NCBI GenBank assembly: GCA_029978705.1
Contig: JAPOIY010000014.1
Coordinates: forward strand, 1-61,152
Reading direction: 5' to 3'
Length of the DNA: 61,152 nt
Source of the DNA: Actinomycetota bacterium
GTDB taxonomy: Bacteria; Actinomycetota; Actinomycetes; S36-B12; GCA-2699445
In this document: positions 17,588-25,387 of the stretch, in pieces
Layout of the letters: every line of letters starts with the position of its first letter
How positions within the stretch are numbered: the first letter of the stretch is position 1
Translations under genes and position numbers: made by a program
The notes under the pieces: model-generated
Told to the model about the DNA's origin: nothing
Databases searched by the model: none
The model's input: only the letters and a program-made list of their open reading frames with translations

Positions 17588-18772
17588 GTGAGCACGTTCA
17601 CCGAGCCCGAACCCACTCCCCTCGCCCTGTTGCTGCTGGGTCACGGCGCCGAGCCGGACACTGAGAAGGGGGTGGAGTGCCCGGGAGAGATGCCCCCGTC
17701 CAGCGATGCGGAACTGGTGGCCGCAGTGCGCCGCCACAAGACCGAGCTGGGCGACCGGGTGTTCATCCTGGGCCACCACTACCAGCGGGACGAGGTGATC
17801 CAGTTCGCCGACGTGACCGGGGACTCGTTCAAGTTGGCCCAGCAGGCCGCGGCGCGCCCGGAGGCCGAGTTCATCGTCTTCTGCGGCGTGCACTTCATGG
17901 CCGAGTCGGCCGATATCCTGACCGCCGACCACCAGCGGGTGATCCTGCCGGACCTGGCGGCGGGGTGCTCCATGGCCGACATGGCCGACATCGCCCAGGT
18001 CGAGGAGGCGTGGCGCGTCATCACGGACGCGGGCCTGGCCGACGCGACGATCCCGATCACCTACATGAACTCCACCGCCGCCATCAAGGCGTTCACCGGG
18101 CGCAACGGGGGTGCGGTGTGCACCTCCAGCAACGCCCAGCAGTCCCTGACGTGGGCGTTCGAGCAGGGGGAACGGGTGCTGTTCCTGCCCGACCAGCACC
18201 TGGGCCGCAACACGGCGGTGCGTGATCTGGGGCTCGACCTCGCGGACTGCGTGGTCTACGACCCGCACCGCCCGGGCGGCGGCCTGACCGCGGACCAGTT
18301 GCGCGACGCGAAGGTCGTCCTGTGGCGGGGGCACTGCTCGGTGCACGGACGTTTCCAACCGGACGAGGTCGACGAGGCGCGGCGCCGCATCCCGGACGTC
18401 AACGTGCTGGTCCACCCGGAGTGCCGCTACGAGGTGGTCGAGAAGGCCGACTACGTGGGATCCACGGAATACATCATCAAGACGATCGCGGCGGCCGAGC
18501 CGGGGTCGGCGTGGGTGATCGGCACCGAGCTCAACCTGGTACGCCGGCTGGCCCTAGAGAACCCGGACAAGTCCATCTCGTTCCTGGACCGGTCGGTGTG
18601 TTTCTGCTCCACGATGAACCGCATCGACCTGCCGCACCTCAACCGCTCCCTGGAGCGGCTGGCCCAGGGCTCCGTCGAGAACCAGATCGTCGTCGACCCG
18701 GACGTGGCGCATTGGGCGCGGGTGGCGCTGGACCGCATGCTGGCGCTGCCCGGGGTCGGCGCGCGCGACTGA
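17588..18772 (+). CDS. nadA: Quinolinate synthase
   Basis: 394 aa. Condenses iminoaspartate with dihydroxyacetone phosphate to quinolinate, the first committed precursor of NAD. Three-domain repeat pattern with ILGHHYQRDEVIQFADVTGD, the cluster cysteines in VFCGVHFMAES and HPECRYEV, and near the C-terminus CFCSTMNRIDL. Length fits the long actinobacterial form. No nadB or nadC follows, so it is separated from the rest of the pathway. Confidence 0.97.
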   Translation: MSTFTEPEPTPLALLLLGHGAEPDTEKGVECPGEMPPSSDAELVAAVRRHKTELGDRVFILGHHYQRDEVIQFADVTGDSFKLAQQAAARPEAEFIVFCGVHFMAESADILTADHQRVILPDLAAGCSMADMADIAQVEEAWRVITDAGLADATIPITYMNSTAAIKAFTGRNGGAVCTSSNAQQSLTWAFEQGERVLFLPDQHLGRNTAVRDLGLDLADCVVYDPHRPGGGLTADQLRDAKVVLWRGHCSVHGRFQPDEVDEARRRIPDVNVLVHPECRYEVVEKADYVGSTEYIIKTIAAAEPGSAWVIGTELNLVRRLALENPDKSISFLDRSVCFCSTMNRIDLPHLNRSLERLAQGSVENQIVVDPDVAHWARVALDRMLALPGVGARD

Positions 18773-18777
18773 GGCCC

Positions 18778-19356
18778 TCACTCCAGGCCGGGGGCGCCCC
18801 AGACGGCGAACCACCGCGCCAGGTTCCCCTCGACCGCCAGGTCCGCGCCGAGGGTGTCGCGGATCTGGATCTCGAGGATGTTGTCCCGCTTCTCGCCGGA
18901 CCCGGGCACCGGGGCGAAGGGGTAGAAGGTGCCCTGCTTGAACAGGTAGACCATCCCCAGCATCTGCCCGCCGGCGCCGCGGAACGAGACCAGCGAACAC
19001 AGCAGGGTGGGACCGAAGCCGGTGTCCTTGAGGGTCGCGTTGATGGCGTGCAGGTCGGTGACCAGTCCGGCCACATCGGAGGGGTCGCGGCGCACGACGA
19101 GCCAGGTGTATCCGAAGTCGTCGCGCACGGACTCGACCTTCGGCCCCCCACCCGCATCGAGGAGGGCCTGGATCTCCTCCTGGACCTCCGCGAACGCCCG
19201 ACCCTCGGGGGCCCGGAACGCCACCGACCCCACGCCGGTCGGAACGAAGTCGAGGGCGGCCTGCAGGGTGATGGCGGCGGCGGGCAGCCCGAACAGCTGG
19301 TCCAGGTCGGGCTGGGCCGCCTTGCTGCGCCCGAGCACGTTGTCGAAGAACCCCAT
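18778..19356 (-). CDS. pspAB: PspA-associated protein PspAB
   Basis: 192 aa. It begins MGFFDNVLGRSKAAQPDLDQLFGLPAAA, typical of PspAB, a cytosolic protein of unknown biochemistry found beside pspA and htpX in actinobacteria. No transmembrane segment is visible. It starts 7 bp after the htpX stop, forming one transcription unit with it. The likely role is modulating the PspA/HtpX envelope-stress response; this rests on gene context. Confidence 0.9.
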   Translation of the reverse strand: MGFFDNVLGRSKAAQPDLDQLFGLPAAAITLQAALDFVPTGVGSVAFRAPEGRAFAEVQEEIQALLDAGGGPKVESVRDDFGYTWLVVRRDPSDVAGLVTDLHAINATLKDTGFGPTLLCSLVSFRGAGGQMLGMVYLFKQGTFYPFAPVPGSGEKRDNILEIQIRDTLGADLAVEGNLARWFAVWGAPGLE

Positions 19357-19363
19357 GGCGCCG

Positions 19364-20266
19364 CTACTGGCCCAGCTCCGCGGAGACCTGGGCCAGGTTC
19401 TCCAGCCGCTTCTCCAGCGGCGGGTGGCTGGAGAAGATCCGGGCGAGGTCGAAACCGCGTCCCTTGCCCAGCGCGGGCACGAAGGCCAGCGCCGAGACGG
19501 CCTCCATCTGGCGCAGGTCCTGGTTGGGGATCTGGCCGACGTCGCCGCTGATCTTCTGCAGGGCCGACGCCAGCCCCCGCGGGTTGCCGGTCAACAGGGA
19601 GCCGCCGCGGTCCGCGGCCAGTTCCCGGTAGCGCGACAGAGCCGCCGTGAGCACGTACGACACCACGTAGACCACCGCCGACACGACGAGGACGGCGAGG
19701 AACACCAGGGCCGTGTTGCTGTCGCGGCGGTCCCGCATGACCCCGCCCCACATCGCCGTACGGATCAGCAGGCCGGCCAGGATCGCGGCGAACGAGGCGA
19801 CCGTCATGACCGTGACGTCGCGGTGGGCGACATGCGCCAACTCGTGGGACAGCACACCCTCCAGTTCGTCGCGGTCGAGGCGGCGCAGCAGCCCGGTGGT
19901 CACGCACACCACGGCCCGGTCGGGGGTGCGGCCGGTGGCGAAGGCGTTGGGGATGTCGGTGTCGGCGACGGCCACCCGCGGCTTGGGCATGTCGGCCAGG
20001 ACGCACAGCCGGTCCACGATGCCGTGCAACTGGGGGGCCTGTTCCGGGGTGACGACGCGGGCGCGCATGGAGTGCAGCGCCATGGAGTCGGAGAACCACC
20101 ACTGCGCGAAGAGCATTCCGCCGGCGATCAGGACGACGAAGATCGCGTTGAAGCCGACCGCGACCAGCACGACCGCCACGACGACGTACAGGACGGCCAG
20201 GCCGCCCATCGTGCCCAGCATGCGCCGGGTCAGGCCGGAGTCGCTGGCGTAACGGGTGCGGGCCAC
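19364..20266 (-). CDS. htpX: HtpX-type membrane zinc metalloprotease (M48)
   Basis: 300 aa from the GTG at 20266. Two N-terminal transmembrane helices, zinc motif HELAHVAHRD (HExxH 141-145), a second hydrophobic pair near 170-220 and the downstream ligand region ELAADRGGSLLTGNP. HtpX degrades misfolded membrane proteins. In this cluster it works with PspA in envelope stress. A CACGAT hexamer 6 nt before the start may be a weak -10. The gap to pspAA is filled by the palindromic repeat. Confidence 0.95.
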   Translation of the reverse strand: MARTRYASDSGLTRRMLGTMGGLAVLYVVVAVVLVAVGFNAIFVVLIAGGMLFAQWWFSDSMALHSMRARVVTPEQAPQLHGIVDRLCVLADMPKPRVAVADTDIPNAFATGRTPDRAVVCVTTGLLRRLDRDELEGVLSHELAHVAHRDVTVMTVASFAAILAGLLIRTAMWGGVMRDRRDSNTALVFLAVLVVSAVVYVVSYVLTAALSRYRELAADRGGSLLTGNPRGLASALQKISGDVGQIPNQDLRQMEAVSALAFVPALGKGRGFDLARIFSSHPPLEKRLENLAQVSAELGQ

Positions 20267-20290
20267 CCCCCTATCGTGGCACGGATCACC

Positions 20291-20369
20291 GACCGCAAAC
20301 CTGCCCCGCACGGGGCAGGTCCGGCGTCTGAACGGCCATAAGTGCCCCGCACGGGGCAGGGGTGCGGTC
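20291..20369. repeat. Inverted pair of a GACCGCA-plus-palindrome element
   Basis: The left half starts GACCGCA and continues into the palindrome CCTGCCCCGCACGGGGCAGG (20300-20319). The right half is the mirror image, ending TGCGGTC (20363-20369) and holding TGCCCCGCACGGGGCA (20343-20358). It fills the gap between pspAA and htpX. A related copy lies after leuA (43806-43866). It looks like a small dispersed REP-type element or paired terminators; no coding content. Confidence 0.8.
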
Positions 20370-20643
20370 AGCCGGGGATGAGGCCGTCGTCGCGCAGGAC
20401 CGCTCGGACGTCGGCGGCGGTGGCGTCCGCCGCGGGGAGGATGACGTCGCTCTCGACGAGAGAGTCGGCGGCGACCTCGGTCCCGGACTCGCGCACGAGC
20501 GCCAGCAGCGCCGCCAGGGCGGTCGCGAACTCGGCGTCGTCGGCCGCGAGCGCGGCCTCCACGTCGGCGTCCAGGACGTTCAGGCGGGCCAGGGTCGCGT
20601 CGTCGATCTCGTACTGTCCCTCGCCGGAGATGCGGATGATCAC
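20368..20643 (-). CDS. pspAA: PspA-associated protein PspAA
   Basis: 91 aa from the GTG at 20643, with GAGGAGG 7 nt upstream. It begins VIIRISGEGQYEIDDATLARLN and ends DVRAVLRDDGLIPG, matching the PspAA family, a small acidic cytosolic partner of PspA. It follows pspA by 13 bp. Its function is unknown beyond association with the Psp response. The extreme acidity is typical. Confidence 0.9.
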   Translation of the reverse strand: MIIRISGEGQYEIDDATLARLNVLDADVEAALAADDAEFATALAALLALVRESGTEVAADSLVESDVILPAADATAADVRAVLRDDGLIPG

Positions 20644-20656
20644 TTCGGCCTCCTCG

Positions 20657-21448
20657 TCAGGAATTCCCGCCGGATGCCGGCGGGGGCTGCTTGGCGGGGG
20701 CCTCGACGGCGGGAGTCGCGGGCGCCTCGACCGCCGGCTTCGCGGGCGAGCCACTGACCTCCGCCTTCATCGCGGCCAGTTGGGAGTCGACGTCGCTCTG
20801 CGAGGCCATCGCCTCCAGCTCGCGGGTGAGGTTGTCCTTCGTGGTGCCCGTGGGATCCTCCAGGGCACCGGACGCCAGGAGCTCGTCGATCGCGCCGGCC
20901 CGCGCCGTCATGGTCTGGGTCTTCTCCTCGGCCCGCTGGATCGCCAGCCCCACGTCGCTGAGTTCCTCCGACACGCCCGCGAACGCCTCGTTGATCTTGG
21001 TTTGGGCCTCGGCGGCGGAGTACTGAGCCTTGATGGTCTCCTTCTTCGTACGGAAGGCGTCGATCTTGGCCTGCAGCCGCTGCGCCGCATCCACCATCTT
21101 CTCCTCCTGGCCCTGCAGCTGCGTGAGCTGCGTCTGGAGGTCGTTCAGCTGGTTGGTGAGGCCCGACTTGCGGGTCAGCGCCTCGCGGGCGAGATCCTCC
21201 CGGCCTCCCTGCAGCGCGGCCCGCGCCTGGGCGTCCAGCTTGTCGGCCTGCTGCTGCAACCCCTGCATCTGCAGTTCGACCCGCTTGCGGCTGGTGGCGA
21301 CGTCCGCCACGCCGCGCCGCACCTTCTGCAGCAGCTCCAACTGCTTCTCGTAGGAGTAATCCAGCGTCTCGCGCGGATCCTCGGCCTTGTCCAGCGCCTT
21401 GTTCGCCTTGGACTTGAAGATCATGGTGAACCGCTGCCAGAAGCCCAT
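20657..21448 (-). CDS. pspA: Phage shock protein A / Vipp1 family
   Basis: 263 aa from the ATG at 21448. ESCRT-III-like coiled coil: amphipathic helix MGFWQRFTMIFKSKANKALD, then long Gln/Glu/Lys-rich helices (30-185). A low-complexity Pro/Ala tail (SPAKPAVEAPATPAVEAPAK) follows. PspA oligomerises on stressed membranes. It is first in the order pspA-pspAA-htpX-pspAB. A -10-like TAGCGT lies ~29 nt upstream of a ribosome site. No PspF or PspBC homologue is nearby, as expected in actinobacteria. Confidence 0.96.
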   Translation of the reverse strand: MGFWQRFTMIFKSKANKALDKAEDPRETLDYSYEKQLELLQKVRRGVADVATSRKRVELQMQGLQQQADKLDAQARAALQGGREDLAREALTRKSGLTNQLNDLQTQLTQLQGQEEKMVDAAQRLQAKIDAFRTKKETIKAQYSAAEAQTKINEAFAGVSEELSDVGLAIQRAEEKTQTMTARAGAIDELLASGALEDPTGTTKDNLTRELEAMASQSDVDSQLAAMKAEVSGSPAKPAVEAPATPAVEAPAKQPPPASGGNS

Positions 21449-21521
21449 GGAAGGCACCCTTCGTTCGTCGGATGGAACCACGCTAGCCATCAGGCGGTGC
21501 CGTCGCTCCCTTCCGGAGCAT

Positions 21522-21527
21522 TATCCT
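21522..21527 (+). promoter_or_regulatory. -10 element of the DUF3043 gene
   Basis: TATCCT exactly 6 nt before the GTG at 21534; leaderless arrangement. Confidence 0.55.
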
Positions 21528-21533
21528 GGGCGG

Positions 21534-22133
21534 GTGTTCAGCCGACGCTCCCAGCCTCCCGCCGAGACCCCGACCCCGGACGAGGGGGCGGATCTGCCCG
21601 CAGCGCAGCGCCCCAAGGGCCGGCCCACGCCCAGCCGCAAGGACGCCGAGATCCACCGGAAACAGACGCTGAAGGTCCCCAGCGACCCGAAGGCCGCCAA
21701 GAAGGCGATGAAGGACCGGGAGCGCCAGGCCCGCATGGAGGCCCGCGCCGGGCTCATGGCCGGCGACCCCAAGTTCCTGCCCCCGCGCGACCAGGGCCCG
21801 GCGAAGGCGTACACCCGCAACTTCGTGGACCGCAAACGGCGCCCCTCGGAGTACTTCATCTTCCTGGCCGTCGGCATCCTCGTCATCGGCTTCTTCCGCA
21901 ACCCGCAGATCCAGAACATCGTGTCGCTGGTGTGGTTCGCGGTGATCGGCCTGGTGATCATCGAGGTGGGCTGGATGCTCTTCTCCCTCAACAAGCAGCT
22001 CACGGAGCGCTGGCCGGCGAAGGAGGACCGCAAGGGGTGCCTGCTGTACGCCACGCTGCGCACGCTGCAGATCCGCCGCCTGCGGATCCCGCCCCCGCAG
22101 GTGAAACCGGGGGGCGCACCCATCGAGCGCTGA
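21534..22133 (+). CDS. DUF3043 membrane protein
   Basis: 199 aa. A basic, charged N-terminal half (KGRPTPSRKDAEIHRKQTLK, then KAYTRNFVDRKRRPSEYF) precedes two transmembrane helices (~108-122, ~128-146) and a short cytosolic tail. It matches DUF3043, an actinobacteria-specific family with unknown function (Rv2206 region in M. tuberculosis). It is divergent from pspA, sharing an 85-bp intergenic region. No catalytic motif is seen. Confidence 0.88.
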   Translation: MFSRRSQPPAETPTPDEGADLPAAQRPKGRPTPSRKDAEIHRKQTLKVPSDPKAAKKAMKDRERQARMEARAGLMAGDPKFLPPRDQGPAKAYTRNFVDRKRRPSEYFIFLAVGILVIGFFRNPQIQNIVSLVWFAVIGLVIIEVGWMLFSLNKQLTERWPAKEDRKGCLLYATLRTLQIRRLRIPPPQVKPGGAPIER

Positions 22134-22164
22134 TCGGCCCGGGGCGGCCACCCCGCCGCAGTCC

Positions 22165-22170
22165 TACAGT
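22165..22170 (+). promoter_or_regulatory. -10 element of the aldo/keto reductase gene
   Basis: TACAGT exactly 6 nt before the ATG at 22177; leaderless arrangement. Confidence 0.55.
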
Positions 22171-22176
22171 GACGCC

Positions 22177-23175
22177 ATGGAGCACCGGCATCTCGGCAGC
22201 AGCGGACTGACGGTCAGCGAACTCGCCTACGGCAACTGGATCACGCACGGCGGCCAGGTCGAGGAGGACGCCGCCCGCGCCTGCGTGCGGGCCGCCCTGG
22301 ACGGCGGGATCACCACCTTCGACACCGCCGACGTCTACGCCGGCGGCAAGGCCGAGGAGGTCCTGGGCCGCGCCCTGGCGGGGCAGCGCCGCGACGGTCT
22401 GGAGATCGCGACGAAGGTCTTCTGGCCGACGGGCCCCGGCAGCAACGACCGGGGGCTGTCCCGCAAACACATCATCCGCTCGTGCGAGGCGTCCCTGCGC
22501 CGGCTGGGAACCGACTACATCGACCTCTACCAGGCACACCGCTTCGACTTCTCCACGCCGCTGGTGGAGACGCTGCGCGCCTTCGACGACCTGGTGCGCG
22601 CCGGCAAGGTCCTCTACGTCGGGGTGTCGGAATGGACGGCCGACCAGATCGCCGCCGCGGTCACCGTCGCCGAGGACATGGGGTTCGACCGCATCGTGAG
22701 CAACCAACCGCAGTACTCGCTGCTGTGGCGGGTCATCGAGGAGCAGGTGGTGCCCGCCAGTACCCCGCTCGGGGTCGGACAGATCGTGTGGTCCCCCTTG
22801 GCGCAGGGCGTGCTCACCGGCAAGTACCGGCCCGGGGCCGACCTGCCGCTGAGTTCGCGTGCGCTGTCCAAGGAGGGCAGCCCCTTCATCCAGCGGTGGC
22901 TGCGCGAGGACGTCCTGGCGCGGGTGGAGCGCCTGGGGTCCGTGGCCGCCGAGGCCGGTTTGACCCTGCCGCAATTGGCCCTGGCGTGGGTGCTGCAGAA
23001 CCCGGCCGTGTCGGCCGCGATCATCGGCGCCACCCGCCCGGAGCAGGTGGGCGAGAACCTCCGGGCCAGCGGCGTGGTCCTGGACGCGGCCACCCTGGCG
23101 GCCGTCGACGACGTGCTGGCCGACGTGATCGAACGCGACCCGGCCCGCACGCGCTCCCCCGAGCAGCGGCCGTAG
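22177..23175 (+). CDS. Aldo/keto reductase
   Basis: 332 aa, (beta/alpha)8 NADPH-dependent oxidoreductase of the K+-channel beta-subunit-like group. Catalytic tetrad D49, Y54, K80 and H121 is intact (DTADVYAGG, IATKVFW, YQAHRFD). The C-terminal cofactor motif IIGATRPEQVGENL is present. The substrate is unknown; such enzymes reduce aldehydes and ketones. It stands alone between DUF3043 and the cobalamin riboswitch. Confidence 0.93.
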   Translation: MEHRHLGSSGLTVSELAYGNWITHGGQVEEDAARACVRAALDGGITTFDTADVYAGGKAEEVLGRALAGQRRDGLEIATKVFWPTGPGSNDRGLSRKHIIRSCEASLRRLGTDYIDLYQAHRFDFSTPLVETLRAFDDLVRAGKVLYVGVSEWTADQIAAAVTVAEDMGFDRIVSNQPQYSLLWRVIEEQVVPASTPLGVGQIVWSPLAQGVLTGKYRPGADLPLSSRALSKEGSPFIQRWLREDVLARVERLGSVAAEAGLTLPQLALAWVLQNPAVSAAIIGATRPEQVGENLRASGVVLDAATLAAVDDVLADVIERDPARTRSPEQRP

Positions 23176-23201
23176 CCGCGGGACCGCGATCGCCTGCGTG
23201 T

Positions 23202-23207
23202 TAGAGT
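23202..23207 (+). promoter_or_regulatory. -10 element of the cobalamin-riboswitch transcript
   Basis: TAGAGT upstream of the aptamer; transcription would begin near 23214. No good -35 is visible, which is common here. Confidence 0.45.
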
Positions 23208-23213
23208 TCCGCC

Positions 23214-23392
23214 ACCGAATACGTCCGATGTTCAGGGAAAGCCGGTGGGAATCCGGCGCTGACCCGCAACCGTGATCGGCCCCCGGGCCGTCAGTCGGAG
23301 CACCTGACGGACGTGAACGGCTCCACTCGCCGTGGTCAGCGAACCGGAGTCCCGTCCGATGACGGTGCCCGGTCCGAGGACCGCACATCGGA
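23214..23392 (+). ncRNA. Cobalamin (B12) riboswitch
   Basis: Carries the AdoCbl aptamer signature: GGGAAA, GCCGGTG-GGAATCCGGC, then the conserved core TGACCCGCAACCGTGAT (23260-23276). A perfect 8-bp closing stem pairs 23224-23231 (TCCGATGT) with 23385-23392 (ACATCGGA). The 3' strand runs into the ribosome site GGAAGGA of the next gene. A second TCCGATG copy (23355-23361) could compete for the same strand. It therefore probably represses translation when B12 is bound. Confidence 0.93.
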
Positions 23393-23402
23393 AGGAACTC
23401 CC

Positions 23403-24446
23403 GTGCGCCGCCTCCTCCTCCCCACCGTCGGCCTGGCCGCCGCTGCCACCCTGGCCGCCGCGCCCGCCGGCGCCGCCCCCGACCACGGCCTGTTCGGCAG
23501 CCAGGACCCGACCTACGACGGCGTCTACCGGCAGGGACTGGCCATCAGCGGCCTGGTCGCGGCCGACGCCCGGGTCCCGAAGTCCGCGGTGACGTGGCTG
23601 CTGACCCAGCAGTGCGGCAACGGGTCGTTCACGTCCTACCGGGTGGACCCGGACACCGCGTGCGGCAAGCCCGATCCGGACGCCTACACGGGGCCGGACA
23701 CCAACGCCACCGCCGTGGCCGCCATGGCCCTGCGGGCCGCCGGCGAGCGGGGCGCCGCCCGGGACGCCTTCGCCTACCTGCTGCGCCAGCCGAACAAGGA
23801 CGGCGGCCTGCCCTGGTTCCGCGGCGGCACCAGCGACAGCAACAGCACGGGGCTGTTCCTGTCCGCGGCCCACGACTTCCCCGCCAGCGCCCGCACCCGA
23901 TCGGCCGTGCGAGGGGCCAAGAAGTGGCTGCGGTCGGTACAGCTGCGGTGCTCCGACCCCGTGGCGGGCCGCGGCCTGCTGCGGTTCCAGGCGGGCCAGG
24001 ACAGCGCCGACCCGCTGGGCAGCGCGCAGGGCGCGCTCGGCCTGCTCAGCCCGCTGCCGGTCGCGGGTGATCCCAGCACCGGGAGCGCCGTGCGCTGCGA
24101 CGGCGACAAGGAGATCGGGTCCACGTCGGTGACCGCCGGCCTCCTGCATGCGCTGGCCCGCGACCTCGCCGACGGGCTGCTGCCCAGCAGCATGGGCTCG
24201 GGACGCGACCTGACGGCGTCGGCCAACGCGGCCATGGCCCTGGCCGCCGCCGAGCACCGCCGCGACGTCGTCGACCGGACGGTCCGGGCGCTGCGCAAAC
24301 GCGCCAAGACCTACACCGTGTCCGACGGCAGCACCAGTGCGGGTGCCGTGGCCACGCTGCTGCTCACCGCCGACGCCACCGGCGCGAACCCCGCCCGGTT
24401 CGGCGGGGTGGACCTGGTGGCCGCGCTGCTGGCGTCCCGCCGGTGA
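23403..24446 (+). CDS. Secreted alpha/alpha-barrel-like protein under B12 riboswitch control
   Basis: 347 aa from the GTG with GGAAGGA upstream. A signal peptide (RRLLLPTVGLAAAATLAAAPAGAAP) precedes helical repeats of prenyltransferase/squalene-cyclase type: ISGLVAADARVPKSAVTWLL-QQCGNGSF, NATAVAAMALRAAG, NKDGGLPWFRGG. Four cysteines (QQCG, TACG, LRCS, VRCD) could form two disulfides. Eukaryotic intrinsic factor and transcobalamin use the same alpha/alpha-barrel class to bind B12, so an extracellular cobalamin-capture role is a reasonable inference. No terpene-cyclase DxDD motif is visible. The stop overlaps the next start (GTGA). Confidence 0.82.
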   Translation: MRRLLLPTVGLAAAATLAAAPAGAAPDHGLFGSQDPTYDGVYRQGLAISGLVAADARVPKSAVTWLLTQQCGNGSFTSYRVDPDTACGKPDPDAYTGPDTNATAVAAMALRAAGERGAARDAFAYLLRQPNKDGGLPWFRGGTSDSNSTGLFLSAAHDFPASARTRSAVRGAKKWLRSVQLRCSDPVAGRGLLRFQAGQDSADPLGSAQGALGLLSPLPVAGDPSTGSAVRCDGDKEIGSTSVTAGLLHALARDLADGLLPSSMGSGRDLTASANAAMALAAAEHRRDVVDRTVRALRKRAKTYTVSDGSTSAGAVATLLLTADATGANPARFGGVDLVAALLASRR

Positions 24447-25387
24447 CCCGCACCCCCCTGGCGCTCGCGGCGGCCCTGGCCGTTGCGGGTGCCGTGGGCG
24501 CGGCTCCGGCATACGCGACGTCCTACCGGTACTGGACGTACTGGTCGGGCAGTGGGAACGACTGGACGTTCTCGGCCGTGGGGCCGGCAGGGGCGACTCC
24601 CGCCGATGGGACGGTGCAGGGGTGGCGGTTCGCCGTCACGGAAGGTGTCCGGGGCCAGGGCAACGCGCCGCGGCTGGCCCCTGCGGCGGCGTTCCGGCAG
24701 TTCTGCGGGGCGACGCCGCCGGCGGCGGGGCGCAAGAGGGTGGCCGTCGTCCTCGACTTCGGGGACCCCGCGGACGCACCCCCGGGCCAGTCGCCCCCGC
24801 CGGCTCGCGGCACGTGTGTCGTCGCCGCACCGGCGGCGACGGGCGCCCAGCTCCTGTCCGATGCCGTCACCGTGCGCACCGACCGGGGGCTGGTGTGTGC
24901 CCTGGCCGGCTATCCCGCGGGCGAGTGCGCGCCCGCCGTCACCGCTTCTCCCGAGCCGCGCTCCGCGGCTCCCGTCGCCCACCGGACCCGCTCCGAGACG
25001 TCCGCCCCGGCACAAGCGCGCCGCGACCCCACGCCCGCGGCCGCGGTGTCGCCGGAGCCGAAGACCCCGGCCCCGGCAGCGCCGTCCTCGCCAGGGCGGT
25101 CCCCGGCGCCCCAGTCCTCGGCCGGGCACTCCCCCGCCGGGCAGTCCTCGGCCGCGCCGTCGGCGGTGTCCGAGCCGCCGACCCCGCGCCCCACGCCCAC
25201 GTCCCCCGGCCCGGCCGCCGCAGCTCCCGCCGGGCCGACCCCCAGTCCCGTCTTCGTGGCTGCAGAAACGGTCCCCGCGCCCGCCGGGAGCGAGTCCTCC
25301 TGGCTGCCCGCGGCCGGCACTGTCGCTCTCCTCGCGGCTATCGGCGGGGTCATCGGGTGGCGCCGTCGGCGCGGGCCCACGTCGTGA
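24443..25387 (+). CDS. SCO2322-like secreted, membrane-anchored protein
   Basis: 314 aa; the GTG overlaps the preceding stop. After a signal peptide, the conserved domain starts SYRYWTYWSGSGNDWTFSA and includes GRKRVAVVLDFGDPADAPPGQ, resembling the SCO2322 family of Streptomyces, linked there to cobalamin-riboswitch loci. Four cysteines lie in the domain. A ~130-residue Pro/Ser/Ala-rich stalk then leads to ESSWLPAAG, a hydrophobic helix and RRRR, like a cell-wall sorting signal. Function unknown; probably exposes a ligand-handling domain outside the cell. The 3' end overlaps the convergent kinase by 38 bp. Confidence 0.82.
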   Translation: MTRTPLALAAALAVAGAVGAAPAYATSYRYWTYWSGSGNDWTFSAVGPAGATPADGTVQGWRFAVTEGVRGQGNAPRLAPAAAFRQFCGATPPAAGRKRVAVVLDFGDPADAPPGQSPPPARGTCVVAAPAATGAQLLSDAVTVRTDRGLVCALAGYPAGECAPAVTASPEPRSAAPVAHRTRSETSAPAQARRDPTPAAAVSPEPKTPAPAAPSSPGRSPAPQSSAGHSPAGQSSAAPSAVSEPPTPRPTPTSPGPAAAAPAGPTPSPVFVAAETVPAPAGSESSWLPAAGTVALLAAIGGVIGWRRRRGPTS

